Counted from the first letter of the stretch, positions 25,389 through 34,022 are shown. The stretch: DNA of 64,000 nt from Streptomyces sclerotialus (GCF_040907265.1 NZ_JBFOHP010000002.1:3186501-3250500), one strand, 5' to 3'. The notes: generated by a model from the sequence alone, not told the origin. Translations and numbers: made by a program.

Positions 25389-26813
25389 ATGACGTCGCCA
25401 GCAGATCCGTCAGCGTCGGTGACCGACGTCCTGCCCCGCCCGAACACCGCCTTCAGGCAGTTGCGCGGCCGGCTGTCGCCCGGTGAGTTCGCGGCCGCCG
25501 TACGCCGGGCCGCCCGTGAGATCGGCGAGCAGGTCTCGTGCGACGCGCGCTACGTGGGGCGCGTCGAGGCCGGCGAGATCCGGTGTCCCAACTACGCCTA
25601 CGAGCGGGTGTTCCGGCACATGTTTCCGGGCCTGACACCGGCCGACATGGGGTTCGCACCCCGCGAACGGGTACGCGGGCGGGGCGCGAGAGCGCAAGCG
25701 GGCACCGCGCCTCCGGCGCCGGACGACCACCGCGACCCATCCATCCAGAGCTGCGAGGAGAGCGACGTGCTGCGTCGCGCGTTCATGACCGGCGGCCCGG
25801 CCGCCGCCCTGGGGATCGCCGGCCTGGCGCCCCTCGGGACCGCACCCGACCCGCGTTCCACCGCCGGCCGCCTGTCAGGCGCCGCTCCCTCCAAGGGCGC
25901 GCGGCAGGTGGGCAGAGCCGAGGCCGCCGCCGTGGAGGACGCGGTCCGCCGCATCCGGCTGCTGGACGACCGGCACGGCGCCGAGGGCATCTACCGGAGG
26001 GCGGCCCAGCCGCTGCGCGCCGCCTACGCGCTCCTTGACGCCGGCGCCCACCGCCAGTCGGTGACCGACCGGCTGCACGCGGGCGCCGGCGAACTGGCCA
26101 TCTCCGTGGGCTGGCTGGCCCACGACTCGGGCCGCTTCGGGGACGCCCGCTCGCACTACGCGGAAGCGCTGGCCACCGCCCGGGTGGCGGGCGACCCGGC
26201 CCTGGAGGCGCACGCCTTCTGCAACACCGCGTTCCTCGCCCGGGACGCGGGCCGGCCCCGCGAGGCGGTCCGCGCGGCACAGGCGGCCCAGCACGCCGCC
26301 AAGCACCTCTCCTCCCGCCGGCTGCAGTCCCTGCTGGCGCTGCGCGAGGCGGGCGGCTGGGCCGGTCTCGGTGACCGGGCGGGCTGCGAGGAGGCACTGC
26401 TGCGGGCGCACCGGCTCTTCGCCCGCGGCCCCTCGGACGCCGACCCGGAGTGGATGTCCTTCTACGGGGAGGCGGAGCTGGCGGGCCTGGAGGCGCAGTG
26501 CTGGTCGGCACTGGGTGAGCACGGCCGCGCCACGGAGCACGCGCGCCGCGCGGTGGCGCTCCAGGAACCGCACTTCACGCGCAACACCGCGCTGTACACC
26601 GCGGAGCTCGCGGGCGATCTGGCGGACAGCGGCGCGCCCGACGAGGCGGCCGCCGCCGGACTGCGGGTGCTGGGCCTTCTGGACGAGGTCGGCTCGGCGC
26701 GCATCCGCTCGATGCTGGCCGGTACGGCGCGGACGCTGCGCTCCCGGCGCCGCACCCCGGGCGTCGCCGACTTCCTGGACCGGCACGCCACGGTGGCCGC
26801 CCGCCCGGCCTGA
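25389..26813 (+). CDS. NsdA-like TPR/helix-turn-helix-type regulator
   Basis: A 474-residue protein resembling the Streptomyces NsdA family, which negatively affects sporulation and antibiotic production. The N-terminus has an HTH-like region (FRQLRGRLSPGEFAAAVRRAAREIGEQVSCDARYVGRVEAGEI). The middle is low-complexity, with DVLRRAFMTGGPAAALGIAGL resembling a buried hydrophobic segment. The C-terminal half has TPR-like helical repeats (SHYAEALATARVAGDPALEAHAFCNTAFLARDAGRPREAV, and more up to residue 450). The ATG at 25389 is supported by GGAGAGG seven bases upstream. NsdA-like assignment rests on architecture and I cannot confirm orthology. Confidence 0.82.
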   Translation: MTSPADPSASVTDVLPRPNTAFRQLRGRLSPGEFAAAVRRAAREIGEQVSCDARYVGRVEAGEIRCPNYAYERVFRHMFPGLTPADMGFAPRERVRGRGARAQAGTAPPAPDDHRDPSIQSCEESDVLRRAFMTGGPAAALGIAGLAPLGTAPDPRSTAGRLSGAAPSKGARQVGRAEAAAVEDAVRRIRLLDDRHGAEGIYRRAAQPLRAAYALLDAGAHRQSVTDRLHAGAGELAISVGWLAHDSGRFGDARSHYAEALATARVAGDPALEAHAFCNTAFLARDAGRPREAVRAAQAAQHAAKHLSSRRLQSLLALREAGGWAGLGDRAGCEEALLRAHRLFARGPSDADPEWMSFYGEAELAGLEAQCWSALGEHGRATEHARRAVALQEPHFTRNTALYTAELAGDLADSGAPDEAAAAGLRVLGLLDEVGSARIRSMLAGTARTLRSRRRTPGVADFLDRHATVAARPA

Positions 26814-26820
26814 CCCGGAA

Positions 26821-26841
26821 GGGCCGCCCGACGGGCGGCCC
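26821..26841. terminator. Bidirectional terminator between convergent genes
   Basis: GGGCCGCCC and GGGCGGCCC form a perfect 9-bp stem around GAC. It sits between the TPR regulator stop and the convergent phosphatase stop. Confidence 0.7.
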
Positions 26842-26853
26842 GGCCGCGAGCGC

Positions 26854-27447
26854 TCAGCCCAGGTGGCCGGTGTCGTTCCAGCGCTCGATGGCCGGGGCCC
26901 CGTACGCCCAGCCGAGCACCGACAGGGAGGTCGGCTCCAGACGGACCCGGGCGGCGAAGGAGATGTCCTCGCCGAGCCAGCGGGCGCAGAGCGACCGCAG
27001 GATGTGGCCGTGCGCGAAGAGCAGCACGTCGCGGTCGGCCGAGCGGGCCCACCCGATGACGCCGTCCACCCGGCGGGACACCTCGGTGAGCGTCTCGCCC
27101 TCGGGCACGCCGTCCCGCCAGATGAGCCAGTCGGGCCGGTCCGCCTTGATCTCGGCGGGCGTCATTCCCTCGTACGCGCCGTAGTCGACCTCCATCAGCG
27201 CGTCCCAGTCCGTCGCGCGGTCTCCGAAGCCGGCCAGCTCGCAGGTCTCCTTGGCGCGGACCAGCGGGCTGGTGCGCACCTCGACGTCCGGGAGCCCGTT
27301 CCAGGGTGCGCGGTGCAGCCGTTCACCCAGCAGTTTGGCGCCGCGCCGCCCCTCGTCGAGGAGCGGGATGTCCGTACGGCCGGTGTGCTTGCCGGACAGG
27401 GACCACTCCGTCTGCCCGTGCCGGGCCAGGAGGATGCGCGGTGCCAT
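26854..27447 (-). CDS. Histidine phosphatase family protein
   Basis: A 197-residue phosphoglycerate-mutase-like phosphatase. It begins [34 protein letters not shown], with the RHG catalytic motif at residues 9-11. The second catalytic His is in [18 protein letters not shown]. The acidic [12 protein letters not shown] block is typical of family members acting on small phosphoesters. ATG 27447 follows GAGAGG at a good distance; upstream frame sequence (to 27600) has no family match. The substrate is not predicted. It is divergent from the PAP2 enzyme. Confidence 0.9.
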   Translation of the reverse strand: MAPRILLARHGQTEWSLSGKHTGRTDIPLLDEGRRGAKLLGERLHRAPWNGLPDVEVRTSPLVRAKETCELAGFGDRATDWDALMEVDYGAYEGMTPAEIKADRPDWLIWRDGVPEGETLTEVSRRVDGVIGWARSADRDVLLFAHGHILRSLCARWLGEDISFAARVRLEPTSLSVLGWAYGAPAIERWNDTGHLG

Positions 27448-27652
27448 GGGATTACCTCTCACCGGGGCGAGCCCGCTCGCCGCCGGCCTTGCTCGTCCGG
27501 CCGCCGGACGGCCGGCGGCGGTACCTCTCGTTCCGTCCGTTCCATCATCGCGCATGCGTTCCCACGACCACGCACCCCCCATAGGGAACGAACAGGACAT
27601 ACGGCGTATGGTTGGTCGCTGCTGACAGCGACTGACTCAAAGGCTGGAAACA

Positions 27653-28591
27653 GTGCGTACGTTCCGGGTGCACGCCGCACCGCACACCCCCACGAGGCGC
27701 GGCACCCGGCCGCACTGGTGGGCCGAGCTGCCGCTCCTCGCCCTCGTCTACGCCGCCTACACCGCGGGACGGCTGCTCGCCAGGGGCGACGTGTCAGCGG
27801 CCGACGGCCACGGGGTGCGGCTGCTGGACACGGAGCAGCTCCTGCACATCGACTTCGAGCACCCGCTGAACCGCCTCTTCTCGGGCACGCCCGCGGTCGG
27901 CATACCCGCCGCCTTCGTGTACGCCTCACTGCACTACCTCGTCACGCCCGCGATCCTCGTATGGCTGTGGCGCCGGCACGCCGGCCGGTACCGCACCATG
28001 CGGACCTGGCTGCTGCTCTCCACGATGATCGGCCTGGTCGGCTTCACCCTGCTGCCCACCTGCCCGCCCCGGCTGCTGACCGCCGTGCACGGCTTCACCG
28101 ACACGATGGCGGAGTACGCCCCGTACGGCTGGTGGGGCGGCGAGGCGAGCGCGCCACGGGGCCTGGGCGGGCTGACGAACCAGTACGCCGCGATGCCCAG
28201 CCTGCACGTCGGCTGGGCACTGTGGTGCGGTGTCGCGCTCTGGCTGTACGGCGGCTCGCGGCTCACCAAGGCGGCGGGCCTGGCCTACCCGCTGCTCATC
28301 ACGGTCGTGGTGCTGGGCACCGCCAACCACTACTTCCTCGACACGGTCGCGGGCTGCGCCGTCATGGTCGCGGGGCTGCTCCTGGCCCGTCCGGCGCTCC
28401 GTCTCGCCGCCGCCGCACGTGGCGTGATCACTGCCTGTGCGAGCGGTGGTGCGGCTGATCCTGCCGCGAATGTCGGTGGTGGATGCGAGACTTCCGCAGG
28501 TGAACGTTTTCCGCGACAGTCGGCCCGAGCCGGCAGCGGCACGCACAGCGCGGCCGCGGCCGGCGACGGGGCTGCGCGCACGCCTGGCTGA
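27653..28591 (+). CDS. PAP2/Aur1-type membrane phosphatase or phosphotransferase
   Basis: A 312-residue multi-pass membrane enzyme of the PAP2 superfamily. Membrane segments appear at about residues 25-45, 80-105, 115-135, 185-205 and 215-245. Motifs are TCPPRLL (motif 1), AAMPSLHVGW with the central His (motif 2, PSxH), and GTANHYFLDTVAG with the catalytic His-Asp (motif 3). This arrangement is like inositol-phosphoryl transferases (Aur1) rather than soluble acid phosphatases, but the exact lipid substrate is unknown. The start is GTG 27653. The last 50 residues are low-complexity and overlap the next gene by about 120 bp in another frame. Confidence 0.87.
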   Translation: MRTFRVHAAPHTPTRRGTRPHWWAELPLLALVYAAYTAGRLLARGDVSAADGHGVRLLDTEQLLHIDFEHPLNRLFSGTPAVGIPAAFVYASLHYLVTPAILVWLWRRHAGRYRTMRTWLLLSTMIGLVGFTLLPTCPPRLLTAVHGFTDTMAEYAPYGWWGGEASAPRGLGGLTNQYAAMPSLHVGWALWCGVALWLYGGSRLTKAAGLAYPLLITVVVLGTANHYFLDTVAGCAVMVAGLLLARPALRLAAAARGVITACASGGAADPAANVGGGCETSAGERFPRQSARAGSGTHSAAAAGDGAARTPG

Positions 28592-29837
28592 GCTGCGCGG
28601 CCCCGGCGTGACCCCGCGACCGCTCGACGCCAGGGCGCTCGCCGCGCTGGCCGCCAACCCCGGCTGCCGGCGCCGCGCGCTGCTGGACGGTGCGGGTGTG
28701 GACAAGGCCGCGCTCGCCCGGGCGCTGGGCTCGCCCGCCCCCTTCGGCCAGTCCCGGTTCGCGATCGCACGCGGCCACTCCTTCGAGGCGCGGGTGAAGG
28801 CCGACGGCGGCGCCGAGCTGGTCCGGCTGACCCGGGAGCAGCTCGGCGGCGGTACGGAGGACCCGGAGCCCGGCGCGGTGGCGACGCCCGACCTGTCGGC
28901 GGCCGGTCCGCAGGGCCGTGCCGCGCGGACCGCGCTGGCCCTGCGCGAGGCCGCGTCGCGCGGCGGCTGGACCTTTCTGGACCACCCGATGCTCGCCCTG
29001 GACGTGGCCGGTTCGCCCGCGTATCTGGAGCCGGACGCCGTGGTGGTCCGCCCCGACGGGGTCTGGAGCGTCGTCGAGATCAAGTCGTTCCCGATGATCG
29101 ACGGGTCGGCCGACACGGCGAAGGTGGGCGCGGCCGCCCGCCAGTCCGCGGTGTACGCGCTCGCCCTGGAGCAGATCGCCGAGCAGGTCACGCGCCACAT
29201 CCCCGAGGACGCGGGGCACGGGCCCGAGGTCGGCGACCGCGCGCTGCTGGTCTGCCCCAAGGACTTCTCCAACCTCCCGGCAGCGGCCCCCGTCGACCTC
29301 CGCAAGCAGCTGGCCACGACCCGCCGTCAGCTGGCCCGGCTCACCCGGGTCGACGAGCTGGCCGCGGCGCTTCCCGAGGGCACCACCTTCGACCTGCGGC
29401 TCGCGGACGACGGGAAGACCGCCACCCGGCCCGCCGAGGAGCTGGCCGAGGCGGTGGAGGCGGTCGACGCGGCGTACGCACCGGAGTGTCTGGCCGCGTG
29501 CGAGCTGGCGTTCCACTGCCGTGGCCGGGCCCGCGAAGCGGGGCTCGTGGAATCGCTGGGCCGCGGCGTCCGCGGGGAGCTGGGCGGGCTGCGTACGGTC
29601 GGTGAGGTGCTGGCGGCGGCCGCTGAGCCGACGGACGACGGGCCGGAGCCGGCCGGTCCGGCGGACCCCGCCGCCGAGTCGCTGCGGCGCGCCGCTGCGC
29701 TGCGCTCCGAAGCGCTGGCCGCGGCCCGGCGAGCGCCCTCGGTGCCCGCTCCCGCCACGCCGCCGCTGCCGGAGCGCGCCGGGCACGGGGCGGACGGCGG
29801 GCCCGCGGCGCGGCAGGAGGAGGCGGGATGTCGCTGA
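28470..29837 (+). CDS. Cas4/RecB-like PD-(D/E)XK nuclease with predicted 4Fe-4S cluster
   Basis: A 455-residue nuclease, numbered from the ATG. The PD-(D/E)XK core shows GHSFE (His103), PDAVVVRPDGVWSVVEIKSF (Asp189, Glu203, Lys205) and motif IV QSAVY (Gln225, Tyr229), as in RecB/Cas4/Dna2 enzymes. Cys66 (NPGCRRRALL) before the core and Cys340, Cys344, Cys350 (ECLAACELAFHCR) after it match the split four-cysteine iron-sulfur pattern of Cas4 and AddB. A Pro/Ala-rich tail follows. Its stop overlaps the next gene by ten bases and that gene overlaps a helicase, so the three form one operon. Start is uncertain: GTG 28437 and GTG 28500 are alternatives with no clear ribosome site. The nuclease call is good; role unknown. 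Confidence 0.85.
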   Translation: MSVVDARLPQVNVFRDSRPEPAAARTARPRPATGLRARLAELRGPGVTPRPLDARALAALAANPGCRRRALLDGAGVDKAALARALGSPAPFGQSRFAIARGHSFEARVKADGGAELVRLTREQLGGGTEDPEPGAVATPDLSAAGPQGRAARTALALREAASRGGWTFLDHPMLALDVAGSPAYLEPDAVVVRPDGVWSVVEIKSFPMIDGSADTAKVGAAARQSAVYALALEQIAEQVTRHIPEDAGHGPEVGDRALLVCPKDFSNLPAAAPVDLRKQLATTRRQLARLTRVDELAAALPEGTTFDLRLADDGKTATRPAEELAEAVEAVDAAYAPECLAACELAFHCRGRAREAGLVESLGRGVRGELGGLRTVGEVLAAAAEPTDDGPEPAGPADPAAESLRRAAALRSEALAAARRAPSVPAPATPPLPERAGHGADGGPAARQEEAGCR

Positions 29838-31414
29838 TCGACGTACTGGCCAGGATGGAGGCCGTGGCGGCCGGACACGCCACGCCGCTGGCGACCGTAC
29901 GGCACCGCCATCTCGCCGCCCGCCCCCTGGTGTTCGTCCCCCTGACGACCGCCGGTGAGACCGGTGCGCCGCTCGGCGCGCTGGTCGGGACGGACCGCGA
30001 GCGGCCGCTGCTGCTGACGGTGCCGCAGCCGCGCGACCGCGACCTGCGATTCGCGTTCTTCGCCGAGCTGGCCGACGCGGTCCTGCCGTACCTGGACTCC
30101 TTCGCCGACGACGTCGAGCCCGCCGAGCGCAAGGAGACCGACCCGGAGACCGGCAAGCGGGTCACGGTCGAGACGGAGCTGTGCGCGGACGCCCCGCAGA
30201 TGCTCGTGCCGAGCGCGGCGGGCGTGGAGTTCGTACGGCTGCTGGGCCGCTCCATGCGCTTCCGTCGGACCGCCGAGCAGGACCCGGACACCCCGCATCC
30301 CGCGCCGCCGCACATCCCGCTGCTCGGCCGCTGGCTCACCCACCTCGGCGAGCGGGCCCGGGTGCCCGGGTCGAGCCTGCTGCTGCCGATGACGGGGCTG
30401 CTCGCCCGCCACTGGGCGACCGGCCAGAGCCTGGCGGAGGACCAGCATCTGGGCGCGCTGCTCGCCTGGATCGACCCGCCCGAGGGTGAGTCGGGGCAGG
30501 ACGCCGCGCTCCGCGCCGAGACGGCCAGGGACGCGGACGGGCAGCTGCTGTGCCCGCCGGCCGGGCCCGCGACGGACCCGGCGTTCGACAACGGCCTGCT
30601 GGCGCCCGCCATCGCGCGGTACGACGCCGGGCTGCCGGGCGCGCGCGAGGAGTTCGACGCCCTGGTGGCGGGCGTGCTGCGGCCGACGTGGGAGGCGGTC
30701 TGGCGCGGTGTCGACCTGCTGCGCGCGCTGCCCGAGGGGGCCAGGGTGCCCGACCGCTGGAAGCGGGACCGCTGGTCCTACACCGCGCACCGGGACCGGG
30801 TGCGGGCCGGCGAGCCGCCGCAGCCCCGGCTGGACGACGCCGTCACGGCCGCGCAGAAGCTCGCCTCGCGGGAGACCGCGCAGGCCCAGCTCGACGCGCA
30901 GGAGGCGCTGGACGACCCGCTGGTGATGGCCGGCCGGCGGCTGACCGGCGAGGCCCTGGAGGGCGAGGTCACCGAGGTCGAGATGGCGATGTCGGAGGGC
31001 AAGCGGCCGATGCCCCGGCCGCTGGTCACGCTGCGCACGGCCGACCGGCCACAGCTGGAGGAGCGGGCGAAGCTGTACCGCCCGCTGGACGGCGGGAAGA
31101 CGCAGACCGCCGAGTTCGTGGCGTACGTACCGGAGCAGCCGGGCACGCTGGTGGTCCGGCTGACCGGCGGCATGGGGCGCGGGAGGACGCCGGAGCCCGG
31201 CTCGGTGCCGGAGAAGGGCGACCGGGTGTGCTGGACGCTCTTCGAGCACGCGCCGCGCGGCGGCCCGGAGCTGCCCGACCCGGAGGACACGCCGTGGACG
31301 CACGGCGGGCCGCCGCCCGGCAGCGGCGACGGCACCGACCGGCTCTCCGCGCCCGCTCCCGCCGCCGCACCGCTTCCCGACCCCGACCCCGTGACCGCGG
31401 AGGACTTCCTGTGA
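29828..31414 (+). CDS. Middle component of the nuclease-helicase operon, unknown function
   Basis: A 528-residue protein I cannot assign. It starts MSLIDVLARMEAVAAGHATP; GGAGGAGGCGGG precedes the ATG. The N-terminal part (ARPLVFVPLTTAGETGAPLGALVG) is beta-rich. The centre, about residues 115-300, is helical and Arg/Glu-rich (MLVPSAAGVEFVRLLGRSMRFRR, LLGRWLTHLGERARVPGSS, LRPTWEAVWRGVDLLRALPEG). The latter third returns to predicted beta strands (PRPLVTLRTADRPQLEERAK, TAEFVAYVPEQPGTLVVRL) before a Pro-rich tail. Its GTGA junction with the helicase and ten-base overlap with the nuclease imply an obligate partner, perhaps a substrate-recognition or bridging subunit. It has no NTPase motif. Confidence 0.75.
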   Translation: MSLIDVLARMEAVAAGHATPLATVRHRHLAARPLVFVPLTTAGETGAPLGALVGTDRERPLLLTVPQPRDRDLRFAFFAELADAVLPYLDSFADDVEPAERKETDPETGKRVTVETELCADAPQMLVPSAAGVEFVRLLGRSMRFRRTAEQDPDTPHPAPPHIPLLGRWLTHLGERARVPGSSLLLPMTGLLARHWATGQSLAEDQHLGALLAWIDPPEGESGQDAALRAETARDADGQLLCPPAGPATDPAFDNGLLAPAIARYDAGLPGAREEFDALVAGVLRPTWEAVWRGVDLLRALPEGARVPDRWKRDRWSYTAHRDRVRAGEPPQPRLDDAVTAAQKLASRETAQAQLDAQEALDDPLVMAGRRLTGEALEGEVTEVEMAMSEGKRPMPRPLVTLRTADRPQLEERAKLYRPLDGGKTQTAEFVAYVPEQPGTLVVRLTGGMGRGRTPEPGSVPEKGDRVCWTLFEHAPRGGPELPDPEDTPWTHGGPPPGSGDGTDRLSAPAPAAAPLPDPDPVTAEDFL

Positions 31415-32769
31415 GCCGCGGAATTCCCGCGCCGGACCGTACGGACTTCGACCCCGGCGCGGCGGCCGCCGCCGCGACCGACGCGATCCTCCGCGACACG
31501 CTGCACGGCGACCGGCGCGGCGTCGTCGTCGACTCGCCGCCGGGCGCAGGCAAGTCGACGCTGGTGGTGCGCGCGGCCCGCGAGCTGGCCGCCGCGGGCC
31601 GCCCGCTGATGATCGTCGCGCAGACCAACGCGCAGGTCGACGACCTGGTGCTGCGGCTGGCCGAGAAGGACCCCGAGCTGCCCGTCGGCCGGCTGCACAG
31701 CAGCGAGCCGGGCGCGTACGACCCGGCCCTGGAGGACGTCCCCTCGGTCCGTACGGCCGCGAAGGTCGCCGACCTCAAGGGCCTCCCGATCGTCGTCGCG
31801 ACCGCCGCCAAGTGGGCCTACACCAAGGTGGACGAGGGCTGGCCGCACGCGATCGTGGACGAGGCGTACCAGATGCGGTCCGACGCGCTGCTGACCGTGG
31901 CGGGGCTGTTCGAGCGGGCCCTCTTCGTCGGCGATCCGGGCCAGCTGGACCCGTTCAGCGTGGTCGGCGCCGACCAGTGGGCGGGTCTGTCGTACGACCC
32001 GTCGGCGAGCGCGGTCTCGACCCTCCTCGCGCACAATCCGGACCTGCCGCAGCACCGCCTCCCGGTGTCCTGGCGGCTGCCCGCCTCGGCCGCGCCCCTG
32101 GTGTCGCACGCCTTCTACCCGTACACGCCGTTCCGCAGCGGGACCGACTACGGCGACCGGCGGCTGACGCTGGGCGTACCGTCGGACGGCTCGGCGGTGG
32201 ACCGGGTGGTGGACGAGGCGGCGGAGACCGGCTGGGGCCTGCTCGAACTGCCCGCGCGCCGGACGCCGCGTACGGACCCGGAGGCCGTGCAGGCGGTGGC
32301 CCTGGTGGTGCGGCGGCTGCTGGACCGCGGCGGCGCGACGGTCAGCGAGCGCGGGCCCGGCCCGGCGCCGCTGACGGCCGACCGGATCGCGGTCGGCACG
32401 GCCCACCGGGACCAGGCGGCGGCGGTGCGGGCCGCGCTGTCCGGCCTGGGGGTCACGGGCGTCGCGGTGGACACGGCGAACCGCCTCCAGGGCCGGGAGT
32501 TCGACGTCACGGTCGTGCTGCACCCGCTGTCGGGCCGCCCGGACGCGACGGCCTTCCACCTGGAGACGGGCCGCCTGTGCGTACTGGCCTCGCGGCACCG
32601 CCACGCGTGCATCGTGGTCTGCCGGGAGGGCGTGGCGCAGCTGCTGGACGAGCATCCGTCCACGGAGCCGGTGCAGCTCGGCGTCACGGTGAAGTTCCCG
32701 GACGGCTGGGAGGCGAACCACGCGGTGCTGGCCCATCTGGCGGAGCACCGGGTGCCGTGGCGGCCGTAG
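31411..32769 (+). CDS. SF1B (Upf1/Dna2-like) helicase
   Basis: A 452-residue superfamily 1 helicase. Walker A is DSPPGAGKST (Gly45-Thr50), motif Ia ANT-type MIVAQTNAQVDDL, motif II WPHAIVDEAYQM, motif III FVGDPGQLDPF, motif IV SWRLPAS, motif V DTANRLQGREFDVTVVL, and motif VI LCVLASRHRHACIVV. This set fits the Upf1-like SF1B class (5'-3' polarity by family knowledge). It starts GTG 31411, overlapping the preceding stop as GTGA. There is no nuclease or zinc domain in this chain; the matching nuclease is encoded separately two genes upstream. It is short for the class, lacking large insertions. Confidence 0.9.
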   Translation: MSRGIPAPDRTDFDPGAAAAAATDAILRDTLHGDRRGVVVDSPPGAGKSTLVVRAARELAAAGRPLMIVAQTNAQVDDLVLRLAEKDPELPVGRLHSSEPGAYDPALEDVPSVRTAAKVADLKGLPIVVATAAKWAYTKVDEGWPHAIVDEAYQMRSDALLTVAGLFERALFVGDPGQLDPFSVVGADQWAGLSYDPSASAVSTLLAHNPDLPQHRLPVSWRLPASAAPLVSHAFYPYTPFRSGTDYGDRRLTLGVPSDGSAVDRVVDEAAETGWGLLELPARRTPRTDPEAVQAVALVVRRLLDRGGATVSERGPGPAPLTADRIAVGTAHRDQAAAVRAALSGLGVTGVAVDTANRLQGREFDVTVVLHPLSGRPDATAFHLETGRLCVLASRHRHACIVVCREGVAQLLDEHPSTEPVQLGVTVKFPDGWEANHAVLAHLAEHRVPWRP

Positions 32770-32859
32770 CCCGGGCTTCCCGGGCGTACGCCCGCTGCCA
32801 GGGCGTACTTGCGGAGCGCGGGACAATGGGACGCGGCACACGATTCTGGAGGTAGGTAC

Positions 32860-33243
32860 ATGTCCGAGCCGCAGCCGGCTCCCGACCCGCGCGGTGCGGC
32901 CTCCGCGCCCCGGCGCCTGAAACCGGCGCCGCTGCTGTTCGAACCGCCCGAGGCCACGGCCGACCCCGAGCACTTCTTCGACCTGGAGTCGATCGAGGAC
33001 CCCCGCGAGCTGCTGTCCCGCTCCACGGAGCTGGCGCTCGCCTTCCGCGCGGCGGCCGACCGGGCGACGGAGTTCCAGGCGATGGCGGCGGCGCAGCTGG
33101 CCGACCCGCGCCGGTTCGACCGGCTGCCGCTGGCGGTGCTCGCCGAGCGGGCCGACTGGACCGAGGACTACGCCCGCAAGATGGTGGAGTTCGGCCGGTC
33201 CCTGATGCGGGAGGGCGGCACCCGCCCGGACGAGACGCCCTAG
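32860..33243 (+). CDS. Small acidic protein of unknown function downstream of helicase
   Basis: A 127-residue protein, start ATG 32860 with GGAGG seven bases upstream. The N-terminus is Pro/Ala-rich; from about residue 35 it is acidic then helical (FDLESIEDPRELLSRSTELALAFRAAADRATEFQAMAAAQLADP), ending TEDYARKMVEFGRSLMREGG. The C-terminal helices (LPLAVLAERADWTEDYARKMVEFGR) look like a HTH-like or coiled region and could bind a partner. It lies 90 bp after the helicase stop, in the same direction. I do not recognise the family; it may be an accessory of the operon or a separate gene. Confidence 0.75.
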   Translation: MSEPQPAPDPRGAASAPRRLKPAPLLFEPPEATADPEHFFDLESIEDPRELLSRSTELALAFRAAADRATEFQAMAAAQLADPRRFDRLPLAVLAERADWTEDYARKMVEFGRSLMREGGTRPDETP

Positions 33244-33283
33244 TCCCCCGGTGCCAGGCCGCCGCACGGCTCGTACGGCACCG

Positions 33284-33318
33284 CGGCTCATGATCACTCG
33301 CGTGTTGATCATGAGCCG
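33284..33318. terminator. Perfect 13-bp inverted repeat
   Basis: CGGCTCATGATCA (33284-33296) and TGATCATGAGCCG (33306-33318) flank a nine-base loop. AT-rich for a Streptomyces terminator, it could instead be an operator, since TGATCA within each arm is palindromic. It lies 41 bp after the small acidic gene and about 100 bp before the next gene. Confidence 0.6.
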
Positions 33319-33420
33319 TTGGCATATGCGGAGTCGGAAGATACTCCGGCTCACTCTCCCGTGTCCCGATTTCCGCCGAACCGCAGAAACGGAACCCCTT
33401 CCGCCGGTAAACCTGTCGGC

Positions 33421-34017
33421 ATGAGTGACTGGCCCCAGCCCCCGGCCCCCGACCGCCACCTCGCGTCGTACGTCACGCTCGCCGGCGCCGACTGGCTCGC
33501 CTCCGCGAGTCCGCACCCGCGCCGGGTCCACCATCTGTGGGCCACCCACCCCACGGCGCCGAGCGTGCTGCCCTGCGGCACCGTGTTCGACGTGATCAAC
33601 GCCCCCGCCCTCTTCGGCCGCCGGATGGCCGACTGCTTATGGGCCGCGGGGCCCGGCTCGGGCCCGGTCGCGATGCACCGCGGCCGGCTGCTGCTGTTCG
33701 CGGCGCGCGGCACCGCCCAGCGGCTGCCGGCCCTGCTCGCCTGGGAGGAGTGGGCGCGCTCCGTGCCGCCGCTGCTGTGCCACGGCGCCGGTGACGCGGT
33801 GACCATCCCGCCGCTGCACCCCCGCACGGCCGTGCCCGACGCGCCGCCGCCGTCCTCCCGCTGGCTGGTCGCCCCGGACGTACGCCGGCCCTGGCTGCCC
33901 GGCCCGGACGTGCTGCTGTGGTCCTGCGTACGGGCGGCCCGCTCGGCGCCCACGGAGAGCCCGGCGGCCCCGGACGCCGTCCGCCCCGCCCCGGCCGGCG
34001 CGCCCGCCCGCACCTGA
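33421..34017 (+). CDS. Short protein resembling the N-terminal part of prim-pol enzymes
   Basis: A 198-residue protein (MSDWPQPPAPDRHLASYVTLAGADWLASAS) that I recognise as similar to short Streptomyces proteins annotated as bifunctional DNA primase/polymerase N-terminal type. Elements are GTVFDVINAPALFGRRMADCL, GPVAMHRGRLLLFAARGTAQRLPALLAWEEW, PPLLCHGAGDAVTIPP and RPWLPGPDVLLWSC. There is no primase catalytic acidic triad that I can place, so an active polymerase is doubtful. Codon 73 (33637-33639) is TTA, making it a candidate bldA-dependent gene. Start ATG 33421 has no clear Shine-Dalgarno; upstream frame sequence is weak. The tail is low-complexity. Confidence 0.7.
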   Translation: MSDWPQPPAPDRHLASYVTLAGADWLASASPHPRRVHHLWATHPTAPSVLPCGTVFDVINAPALFGRRMADCLWAAGPGSGPVAMHRGRLLLFAARGTAQRLPALLAWEEWARSVPPLLCHGAGDAVTIPPLHPRTAVPDAPPPSSRWLVAPDVRRPWLPGPDVLLWSCVRAARSAPTESPAAPDAVRPAPAGAPART

Positions 34018-34022
34018 GAGAG

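Noticed and set aside
30778..33549. 923-codon minus-strand frame across the helicase and unknown genes
   Set aside because: Arises from the GC bias of the real plus-strand genes; overlapped by helicase motifs in the correct frame.
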